This document shows, piece after piece, positions 55,300 through 64,000 of a stretch of DNA of 64,000 bases. A program made the translations under genes and the position numbers. The stretch comes from Monoplex corrugatus. Taxonomy: Eukaryota > Mollusca > Gastropoda > Littorinimorpha > Ranellidae. The notes beneath the pieces were generated by a model. The model was not told the DNA's origin. It did no database searches and worked only from the letters and a program-made list of their open reading frames with translations. Position 1 is the first letter of the stretch. Each line of letters opens with the position of its first letter. The stretch is from assembly GCA_030674185.1 (NCBI GenBank), contig CM060312.1, positions 73,709,237 to 73,773,236 on the forward strand, in the 5' to 3' direction.

Positions 55300-57559
55300 T
55301 ATCAGCTTCTTAGACTTCAGATTGGATAAGATTAAAACTCACACTACTACTAACTAGGCAAGTTTAGCAAGAATCATAGTGTAGATCTAAATAGGACTAC
55401 AATAGTTAAGGATGGTGAGGGACAATGGATATTGGTCATGTAGTAGTGTCTCATCTCCTGATATGTGTACACCCACACAACAGTCTTGATGACTGATGTT
55501 TGACAGACGCAGCTCAGTGACAACACACACTCACACACACACACAGAGTAAATACACACACACACACAGAGTAAATACCCAAAGGTGTGATGAGCCGATG
55601 CACAGTAATGCTGAACTTCTAAATTTAATATTATCACACTGAAAAAAATCTTGAATTTTCCAAATATAAAGCCTAGGTACAATGATTAAGATTAATGCTT
55701 TAAATGTGATTTTTTTTTTATTTCAAATATTCAATATATGCCTTTTAAATTGGTGTGTGTCCAACTGAACTTAGGCCTATAGGCCTACTGCATTAATGTA
55801 TGGGCATGACAAACCTCCATCTTTTTTCACTTTTAGTTTGTTTTGTTCCTGTCTAAAGTGCACAAGGATGCTTTGATATGGACTGTTGGCACTGTATAGG
55901 TCTAAATACAATGTTTATTAGGTGCTAGTAATTGTGATAACTAGTAGTAGTAGTCCTTGTCTGTCATTACTGTTATGTTGTCATTCAAATGTCTCATAGT
56001 GGGTAAGGTCTTTATTCATCCAGATAAAATGAGTGACTCCGATGCCACCCTCTCCCCACCTGGGTATGAGTGGGATGACTCAGAATGTTTCATCGTCCAG
56101 TCACAGACTGATGCCATTGTAAGTGGATATTTTGATAATTTTTGTGCAAGACTGACATATGTAGGCCTGTACAGTCAGTCAGCTCATCTTCTCTTGCTGT
56201 GTTGATTCACTTAACACATGTTTTAGGATTGTCTCATCTTAATGGTAAATAAAACAGATGCATGAAGTTCTCAAAACAAAAGCTTCTGATGGTGATAAAA
56301 TGTCATCTTAAGTCAGCTTGAGCATTGTGCTTTCCATTTCTCACACCATCTCTTTGGAATTCACTGTCAGTTGAACCAAAGGATCTGTCAGGTCTTTCTC
56401 ACTTGACCTGCCTGTTCCACAGGTCAATTGTCATGATATATATATGCACTGCCACTTTCTATCTACTGGTCATGTCCTGCTGTGCAATAATTCATGTTTG
56501 TACACATATTGAGTGAGTTTGAAAAGAAAACTTTATTACCAGAGGTTTGCTCTGTAGCCTATATAATGTACGTAGGCTATTTATTATTCTCATTATTTCT
56601 TTGGGTTTTGGCATTTTAAATGGGAGAGGTGGTTTTAATGCATGAAGTCTTCATAATTGTATCTCTCACATGAATACATGTACACTAGAGACAGAATAGC
56701 ACGTATACATTTGCTAAAGTGGAACTTTTGAAGACATTGGCATTTGAGAAAAGAATGGTTTTCAGGACAAGAGCCCTCCAGCCTTAAACACTATTAATGA
56801 TAATGCCAATAATCATCAGGGATATAGTGGGTTGGGCTTTAAACACTTAATGATAATGCCAATAATCATCAGGGATACATAGCCACCCTTTCATATGAAT
56901 TTAATGATGTGGAGCAATCATTTTCATCACTGTATCAGATGGAGAGGAGGAAATGGCATAGTTGTACTGAGAAGAACAGTGACTTGTATGCTGCATGTAT
57001 TTAGCAAAAAATTCTTGGGAGAGGTCAACAGCAAAATGATGTCAAGAGAAGCCTTCCTGTCAAGCGTGTACACTCTAAGGGGACTGGGGTGTGTCTAGGT
57101 AATGACACTTGGATACCCTTCATGTATAATCTTTAGTTTTTTTCATTTTTGTTATTGTTTAGATTTTCATTTGACATGTTTGGTTTTACACAGATGACTT
57201 TCACGATTCCATTCTTACAATGTCTGCACATTTTTGTAATCTCTTCATTTAGCAAGCTGTAAATGTGACTATGGATTCTGTGCTTTTTTGTGTATGTGTG
57301 GACTATTTGTATGTAACTCATGTAAATATGTTTCAGAATTTTGTTTTTACAATGTAGCTTATTTTTATGTCTGGTGTTTGTGCGTGTATGTTATGATATA
57401 TTTCTGCTGATGCCCTTTTCATCTTGTTACCTGTTCTGTGTATTTATTTTGATATAGCATTATGCATTAAAACATTTGTAACCAAATATTGTCCATCTTT
57501 GTGTTTTTGTTTGCATTTAATTTTGTTTTTTTTAGTGATATGCATACTGGTACTGGTAC
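55300..57559. other. No gene recognised inside the 4.26-kb element
   Basis: A (CA)n stretch sits at about 55530-55570. A direct repeat of about 50 bases with AATGATAATGCCAATAATCATCAGGGATA occurs in two pieces near 56795 and 56850. No frame is convincing. Confidence 0.5.
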
Positions 57560-58040
57560 ATATATATATATATATGCACACTTATAACACACATACACAC
57601 ACACATATTTATGTACATAACACATTATCTTTCATGTTGTATGACAGCTTATGAAAAAGTGTGTGATTACGCAAGAGAAAAAACCAAAACTTTTTGAAAA
57701 AGGTCTGCTTGTCAGGGTAAATAATTGAAAAGATACACTGTCCTTACTACCAGCTGAATTTTTAATTCAAAATTGCAATATGAACTTTCCAGATGTGCAA
57801 GTTATAAACCAATTCAGTCTGTGAATCTTTTTTCCCCTCAGAACAGCTTAATTAGTAATTAATCTGTAATTCTTAGTCTTAATAAAGACTCATTTCTATG
57901 TTACCAGGAAACTTGAGTTTTTTTTTCAGTGAAATATTCAAACAATTTTCATGTCTATTTTTAAGGGGTTTTATACTACCATCACAGGCTCTCAATTTTT
58001 TTATTTTGATTAATCAATATGAATATATTTACATCACATA
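57560..58040 (+). repeat. Dispersed repeat, copy 2
   Basis: Diverged match to 48240-48680, beginning after a (TA)n tract at about 57560-57575. Confidence 0.7.
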
Positions 58041-58429
58041 TATCTATACACACATGTATGATATAAAATGATAATTGATATACATAGGCCTACATATCTC
58101 ATAATTATAAACATCTGTATATAAAAACCAAGAGGTATTTAATAAATACACAGGTTGACAACTTCTTAAAGGCGGTTTCATGAAAAACTGAATTAATTGA
58201 TTATTACATAAAGATTCAGCCTAATGGCATTGAATAACTGTTGTAATTTATCATTATAATTATCTTGAGGCTTTACTCAACAATTTTCAAGTAAGAAATT
58301 TGATGATTTTGGAAACTGTAAAGATTTTAGTACTCTCAATTAATTTTCGCTTTAGCCAGTTGAGGCAATTAATGAATTAATTCCTAATTAATGCAAAAAC
58401 CCAGAGATTCATGAAAGTCGTAATCATCT

Positions 58430-58690
58430 TGGCTAAACAAAGACCTTTCTATGGATACTTGATTTTTTTCAATCGGTTCAGTCGTTCCAAAGTTATGGTG
58501 CTTTTTGTGATGAAACGGCACATACGCGGTCACAGTTTTTGCTATGTAATCCAATGAAGGAAAACGTCGAAAATTTAATCATTAAAAAAATCGTAACTTT
58601 CGTCACAGACAATCAAAGAACTTTTTATACCATTTTAAAGTTCTTTTTTTGCTCTTTTCAATGATGGTAATTACATATTTATTAAAAATA
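58430..58690 (+). repeat. Third copy of the dispersed 290-base repeat
   Basis: Matches the pair at 53180-53765 and lies next to the right TIR of the 4.26-kb element. Confidence 0.7.
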
Positions 58691-58722
58691 TTTGAAATTT
58701 TTTGTAACATACCTACACTATG

Positions 58723-58809
58723 GCGTGTACGAGATGCGGTCAACAGTGCCGCCTAAATGTGCATGCTGGAAGTATCGACGGCAAGAGGTGGTATTGCAGC
58801 ACGTGCTAA
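58723..58809 (+). pseudogene. Zinc-ribbon half of the ISXO2/Merlin-like frame
   Basis: 28 codons in the same frame as 54289-54459, with a C-x2-C ... C-x2-C ribbon (CTRCGQQC and WYCSTC), then TAA at 58807-58809. The join is in frame if the insert and one target copy are removed. The stop just after the ribbon means that even the uninterrupted frame was short or spliced. Confidence 0.6.
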
Positions 58810-59879
58810 CCCTAAATTAATTTACAACCGACATCCGGGCTTTGCCTCACAAAATCAAAAACGCAGTCACTCCTGTTATCGAAAATAGGTGAAAGAACCT
58901 GGTTTCAGTTCAGGGAATAGCCAAGCTTCCAGGATCAGCTAATGAAAATTTTTTTTTTAAATTATGACAGTGCGCCGCTGAAGATTACACTAGCCCGCCT
59001 GCTTCCGGGCGTCACGCGTGCCAAAGCGGTAACCTATTTTCACGTGATCGCTTGCTGACCTCTTGTAGCAACAATCTGATCAGTCAAGAGAAAACTGATT
59101 GGCTGCTTGCAATGCATAAAATTAATGAGCTGCAGAAGCTATTCCTAGGCTTTAGATATTTAGATCAGTTCCTCTCATGAAAACACAGGTTTTGCTAGGT
59201 CAGGTTTGAAATTCAAGTGATCAATTTCTCGACTGACTCCTTTCGCTCACTCTAGCGAGTGTCACTATTAGAGACGGCAGCCACTTAGTTCTTGATAGAC
59301 CTACTTTAGCATGAAGCACTGACCTCGCTTCCTGTTTTTTTTTTTAAAGTATGCAACAGGGTGGGATGTCGATCGTCTGCAGACGCAGTGGATTGGGGGG
59401 GGGGGGGGGGGCATCAACGAAAATCAACAAGGCATACATTATTCAAGCTGAAACTAAATGAGATGTTTTTGAAAACCTCGACCAGCATGAACACTTCAAT
59501 CACAATGCATAAGCCTATTATAATATTAGCCTAGTTCTTATGCATAGGCCCCTATTTTGAGGAATTTGCACAGCACGCCTATACTAGATCTAAATGCATC
59601 AAGCCGTTCTCGTCGAGTCATCTACGGAATATTTCTCAAGACACGCTTCAAAAACCTGTGCCTAGTGACTGAACTGATCGGATTTACATCAGTTAGCTAC
59701 TCCAGATCCTAATTTCAGCGGAACGTAGGAATACGGTAGAGATCTGTCGCCCCCTTCTTCCATTTCCCAAATATTTAATATGCCAACAAAGCCTGGATGC
59801 ACAGACTTTACGTTGTAAATAAATAAGAACTGGAAACTTTTTTCCTCATCCGTGGCCTTGTCAGAGATAGCTGGATAAA
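58810..59879. other. No gene recognised
   Basis: A G-run of about 17 bases at 59395-59411 and an A/T-run near 58950 are the only landmarks. Confidence 0.6.
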
Positions 59880-60445
59880 GCTATGAACAGTACTGCGCGG
59901 TGCCAGAGTCCACGTTTTCCTACCGCTTCGATCAGCAAAGCTATGCATAATTTATTATTTTATAGGCTACTGGCCACCGCTTCGATCAGCGAATAAATTT
60001 ATGTCCAGTTAGATGGTACCGTTGGCGTAACTGCATGAGCAGTCCAATTCCTTAGAGTCAAATCATCAACGTAAACAAATACTTACTTGTATTCAAATCT
60101 TCCAAATAAAAACGAATTAAACTCGCTTCACAGTTACAACAATGCAAATAGGCCCACACCTAACACTTGCAAAGATGGCTGTGTTAGGTCAAGTGAGGGT
60201 GAGACAACGGCCGCGCCAAAACACCGGCTTCTGATTGGTTAACCCAAATCTTCATCTCGGTCACCGCTTCGATCAGCGATTCAATGCATTTTCAGTTTGG
60301 CAGTACCGCCGGCGTGACTGCATGAGCAGTCCAACTCTTTACAGACAGGTCATCGACATAAACAGTCAGTAGGCCTACTTACTTGCATTCAAATCCTCCA
60401 AATAAAAACGAACTAAACTCGATTCACACAACAAAGGATAACAGT
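59880..60445 (-). repeat. Two tandem exon-donor modules, inverted copy
   Basis: On the minus strand this repeats the arrangement of 22090-22600: donor-like CAAGTAAGTA (complement at 60080-60089 and 60376-60385), then GGACTGCTCATGCAGTTACG or its variant, then the block ending GATCGAAGCGGTGRCC. The two units are about 290 bases apart. Confidence 0.7.
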
Positions 60446-60643
60446 ATTTTTTGTTGTTCCAGGGAGATAGAAGTAGAGAGTACTGTGGAGCACGCACAGT
60501 ACTCGCAGTATTCACTCTTACTTATTACGTTCAGTTTTATTTTTCGTTTTTTCATTACTAACCATAAGTTTTTGTCAGGCTGTAAGTATACTGCTCAATA
60601 GTTAGTACAATTGTAGTTTTACTACTTAGAAGGCTAAACTAAA

Positions 60644-61568
60644 ATGTCCTGTAGGGGTCGTGGAGGTAGAGGTGGAAATCAGGGTCGCGTGGGGAAAGGG
60701 CAAAGAGGAGGAACTTCAGGAAGGAGCAAAATAGAAGAATTAGGTACATGGCAATGTACGGTGTGCGACACCCCTAGCGAGGGACCTTGAGTGTTTTGTG
60801 TGTAAACAGTGGACACACCAGAAGTGCGCCCAAATGAAGGACGAAATGTATGACACACTGAACTGCCCGAATGTGCAGTATGTTTGTCCTAAATGCATGG
60901 ACAGTCAGTCCGAGGACATACAATCGCGTTCGGATGTCCGCCTAGACAAACTATTGCAAATGGTTTATGATCTGACCAATCAGGTGAAGGATCTAGAGCA
61001 AGGGCTAGGAGGAGAAAGCTTGGACAAGAAAATCGATGAGGCAGTGAGTAAGAAAGTTGAGGAGGCGATGGAGGAGAGAGAAGAGAAAAAAAAAAGAAAG
61101 ATGAATGTGATCATAGTGGGTGTTAGAGAGAGCTCTGAAGATAGTGCAGAGGATAGGAAGAAAGACGACTTGAAGGCTGCCAAAACGATTCTGGGAAAAC
61201 TGACAAAGATAGAAGATAATGATGTGAAAGAGCCTGTCAGACTGGGAAAGGTGGGAGGAAATAGGCCCAGGATGTTGAAGGTAACCATGACAAATGAGGA
61301 AAAGAAGAAAGAAGTAGTGAGAAAGTCTCCTGAGCTGAATGCCGAAGTGACAGATCTGACCAAAAAAATCTATGTCAACCATGACTACACTCCCAAACAG
61401 AGGCAAAAGTACAAAGAGCTGGGAGAAGAACTGATTAGAAGAAGGGATGAGGGCGAACAGAACATAGTAATCAGGAATGGACATATTGTGACTGTGAGTT
61501 CCAGGCCAAGAGGAGCAGAGGGTGGGAAAGGGCCAACAGGAAGTGGGAGGGAGAAAGCTACATATTGA
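60644..61568 (+). pseudogene. CR1-like ORF1 with PHD finger, one frameshift
   Basis: ATG at 60644 begins a glycine/arginine-rich tail, then WQCTVCDTPS, after which the frame breaks near 60785. The next frame (from 60798) goes on with CKQWTHQKCAQ and VQYVCPKC, completing a PHD-type Cys/His pattern. A coiled coil (about 60950-61090) and an RRM-like block (MNVIIVGVRE, then IYVNHDYTPKQRQKY) follow, ending at 61568. This matches the ORF1 type of CR1/L2-like LINEs, an RNA-binding chaperone. Confidence 0.8.
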
Positions 61569-61619
61569 ACCAACAAAGGAGATCATGTACATAATGTAAA
61601 TAGAAGTGAACATGAAACT

Positions 61620-62312
61620 CAGGAAGAGTGCATTGTTGTATACTCAAATGTTGATAGTTTGTTAAACAAAAAAGATGAGTTTTTGGCCCTCATAGATGAT
61701 TTAAAAGCAAGTGTGATTGGGCTGACAGAAATCAAGCCGAAGAATGTGAGAGATTTTATTGAGAATCAATATTCTTTTCCTAATTTTGATATGTTTGTGT
61801 CAAAAAATCCCAAAGGGGAGCTGTATTATATACTGAAAAAAGGTTGAATGCAAGAGAGTGTGAAGAGTTAAATAATGAAGACCTTGAAGAAAGTGTGTGG
61901 TGCTCTTTTAGTGGTGCTAATGGTGAAGAAGTATTGTTAGGATGTATGTATCGAATTCCTGATACAAGCACAGTAGAAAATGACAAAAAGTTGTTTGATG
62001 TTTTAAAATCTGATAAACTTAGTAAGTATGATAAGATTTGTATTGTTGGTAACTTTAACTTTCCAAATGTTGGTTGGGATGGAGAGTGGAGAGGTGATAA
62101 AAGTGACAAAATAATTGAGAATTTACGTGATGCATTTTTAATTCAAAAGGTATCAGAACCTACTCGAAGAAGGAAAGGACAAATTCCTTCTCTGGATTAC
62201 TGGGTACTAGTAAATGAAGAAAACTTAATCTCAGATATAGAGCACTTACAACCGGTTGGTAAAAGTGACCGACGTATTGAAATTCAAATTGTATGTCTCA
62301 ATGCATAAAGCA
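61620..62312 (+). pseudogene. CR1-like endonuclease, frameshifted
   Basis: VVYSNVDSLLNKKDEFLALI and VIGLTEIKPKN start the domain. A shift near 61845 is followed by LLGCMYRIPDTST, IVGNFNFPNVGWD (Asn in place of the usual Asp of GDFN) and GKSDRRIEI (in place of GKSDH). The altered catalytic residues show decay. Confidence 0.8.
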
Positions 62313-64000
62313 CCTATAGTAGACAAATACAAATATGATTTTAATAAGGGTGATTACAGAAAACTTAATAATATTGTGAAGGATGAAGATTGGAGTGACT
62401 TGGTCAATATGGATGTTGAGAGTGCTTGGGGTATGATAAAAAAAAAGTGTTAAATGATGGTGTTGAGGAATGTGTCCCAAAAGTTAAAGTTAGTAATTAT
62501 AAACGTTTCAGACCTATATGGTTAGATAAAAAGGCTCTGAGGAAAATTAAAAAGAAGTATAATACATATAAAAGATATTTGAGAACCAAAAAAGGTAGTG
62601 ATTATGATAGATATATAACAGTAAGAAATGAATGTGCCAAATTGTTGAAGAAAACCAAAAAAGAGTACGAGAAAAATATTGCTAAGGAAAGTAAAAGTAA
62701 CCTGAAAAAATTTTGGAAATATGTACAAGAAAGGACAAAAGTTAATACAGGTAGAAAGAAACTCTAGGGAGAGCTAGACAACAGAAGGTCTTCAGAGAAG
62801 TAACCCCCTTTAGACAAGTGTTTCGGCCCTGAATTCCTTACACTCTCGGGGGGCGGGGCCACATCCAGGTCATGACTCCTGGATGCCCTTCTGCTGTTGT
62901 CTATTTTTTTTTTTTTTTTTTCCCACGCCGGGGATCGAACCTGGGCGATTCTGCGCTTCAGAACTGCGGTACGCGGTTTTACCAATGTGCTAACGGGGCA
63001 CACATCATCTGTAGGGAATTTAATCCTTATGAAGTTCACTTTTTTGGTTCCTCCTTGCCCAGATCCAGCTTGAGCTCCTTTCTGCTGCCTCTGCCATCGC
63101 TTTAAGGGCTCTAAGGTATTAGCCCCTTAAAAACCAATGATGGAAAACTGGTTGTTACAGATAAAGACAAAGCTGAAGTTTTAAATAAATTTTTTGCAAG
63201 CGTTTTTACAACAGAAGATATCAGTACATTACCAGATTTAATAGAAAATTCAAAGTCAAATGGTATATCATTATGTGATATCAGAGTTACTCCAACTGCG
63301 GTAGAAAAAAAGTTACAGGAGCTAAACCCGAATAAAGCTAAAGGACCAGATTTGATATCCCCTAGGATACTAAAGGAAGTAAGTAAAGAACTTGCAAAGC
63401 CACTTTGTATATTATTTAATAAGTCCTTAGAATCAGGTGAGTTACCAAAGGATGGAAAACAGCCGATGTTAAAGCCTTGTTTAAGAAGGAAATAGGAGTG
63501 ACGCTGGGAACTATAGACCTGTAAGTTTATCTTGTATTGTTTGTAAAGTACTGGAATCACTAGTAAGAGATTGTATCATTTCTCACTTTGAAAGTAATAA
63601 ATTTTATGCAAAATGTCAACATGGATTTAGAGGGAAAAGATCCTGTGTAACCCAATTATTAGAAGTTATGGAGCATTTCACCAATATGATGGACAATGGG
63701 GACCCCTTTGATATCGTGTATCTTGATTTTAGAAAAGCTTTTGATTCCGTACCTCACGAAAGACTGCTCATAAAATTAGCATCTTATGGTATTACAGTAA
63801 ATACACTCAAATGGATCCAAAATTTTTTGTATGATCGAAAGCAGAGGGTAAAGGTAGGAAATGCTGAATCAGAAGAAACAAAAGTAAAAAGCGGGATCCC
63901 TCAGGGTAGTGTACTGGGTCCGATCTTGTTTACAGTATTTATAAATGACTTACCTGATTCACTGCATTGTACTTGCAAAAGTTTGCTGACGATACAAAAC
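62313..64000 (+). pseudogene. CR1-like reverse transcriptase, broken and cut by the window edge
   Basis: Linker sequence 62313-62766 is followed, after the SINE, by VLNKFFASVFTTED, LNPNKAKGPDLISPRIL, NYRPVSLSCIVCKVLE, YLDFRKAFDSVPHERLL and SGIPQGSVLGPILFTVFINDL. Frameshifts are visible near 62450 and 63470. The FADD/YADD box would lie at the very right edge and is damaged (SLLTIQN in place of it in this frame). Confidence 0.85.
62765..63120 (-). mobile_element. tRNA-derived SINE, minus strand, inserted in the LINE
   Basis: On the minus strand, box A-like TTAGCACATTGG (complement 62982-62993) and box B-like GGTTCGATCCC (complement 62931-62941) are in tRNA spacing. An A-run on that strand follows (62904-62921). 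CTCTA flanks both ends of the insert (about 62763 and 63109), a possible target duplication. Confidence 0.65.

Larger units (their letters stand above)
54460..58715. mobile_element. 4.26-kb TIR element interrupting the ISXO2/Merlin-like frame
   Basis: TAGGTATGTCACAA at 54460-54473 is the complement, with one mismatch, of TTGTAACATACCTA at 58702-58715. CACTATG occurs just outside both ends (54453-54459 and 58716-58722), a likely 7-base target duplication. The interior has no transposase that I can see; it contains an older LINE fragment at 54955-55299 and repeats shared with 48240-48680 and 53180-53765. Confidence 0.75.
60644..64000 (+). mobile_element. CR1-like LINE, truncated by window edge
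   Basis: In order on the + strand: PHD-finger ORF1, endonuclease, and reverse transcriptase reaching the right edge. It is broken by frameshifts and by a SINE at about 62765-63120. Confidence 0.85.

Noticed and set aside
60980..61613. Long minus-strand frames opposite CR1 ORF1
   Set aside because: Ser/Phe/Leu-rich antisense shadows of a Lys/Glu-rich + strand gene with known LINE motifs.

Overview
This window is eukaryotic genomic DNA dominated by mobile and viral-derived sequence. Intron-like gaps with GT/AG borders, polyadenylation signals, TATA boxes, (TG)n and (TA)n microsatellites, several LINE clades, a hAT transposon and tRNA-derived SINEs all point to an animal. The repeat types suggest a marine invertebrate, perhaps a mollusc, but the host is an inference and no host species gene was recognised.

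Bases 1 to about 15,690 hold the most interesting content: a cluster of parvovirus-like genes, all on the + strand. In order they are a capsid-like gene VP (copy A, cut by the window edge, open to its stop), a host-like insert with a 660-base direct duplication (2833-4934), a stub of NS1 (copy B), a small coiled-coil gene, a 414-residue NS2-like gene, an intact 563-residue NS1 (copy C), a frameshifted VP (copy C), a frameshifted and truncated NS1 (copy D), and a damaged second coiled-coil gene. The order NS2-NS1-VP, the protein sizes and the lack of a visible phospholipase A2 motif recall the hepandensovirus lineage of Hamaparvovirinae. NS1 carries HUH, YxxK and SF3 helicase motifs. The NS2-like protein is a duplicated NS1 N-terminal domain whose two nuclease motifs are both altered and whose helicase is replaced by a low-complexity tail. 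The coiled-coil gene is not one I know from parvoviruses. Modules alternate (NS1 stub, coiled coil, NS2, then NS1, VP, then NS1 stub, coiled coil), and two module ends share a 16-base motif, so a permuted or multi-part ancestor is possible.

From 15,690 to 25,640 there are gag and protease remnants of an LTR retrotransposon, then exon remnants of a multi-exon, repeat-like gene family (3-prime exons 16,997-21,430; 5-prime exons 24,064-25,619) with splice borders still visible. Related exon copies lie at 2833-4934, 33,360-33,603, 42,745-43,697 (minus) and 45,628-45,845 (minus). A near full-length minus-strand I-like LINE spans about 25,815-32,948 and is itself split by a 495-base TIR element and a 1.48-kb insert.

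From 33,000 to 48,100 the sequence is a graveyard: 5-prime-truncated LINE ends, a 2.77-kb hAT transposon with perfect 14-base TIRs (35,123-37,892), a tRNA-like SINE, RTE-type LINE pieces on both strands, and another minus-strand LINE with RNase H (46,610-48,063). From 48,100 to 60,600 it is AT-rich and almost gene-free, with a roughly 180-base tandem array, dispersed repeat pairs, and a 4.26-kb TIR element that interrupts a small ISXO2/Merlin-like reading frame. From 60,644 to the right edge is a + strand CR1-like LINE (PHD-finger ORF1, endonuclease, reverse transcriptase) broken by frameshifts and a minus-strand tRNA-like SINE.
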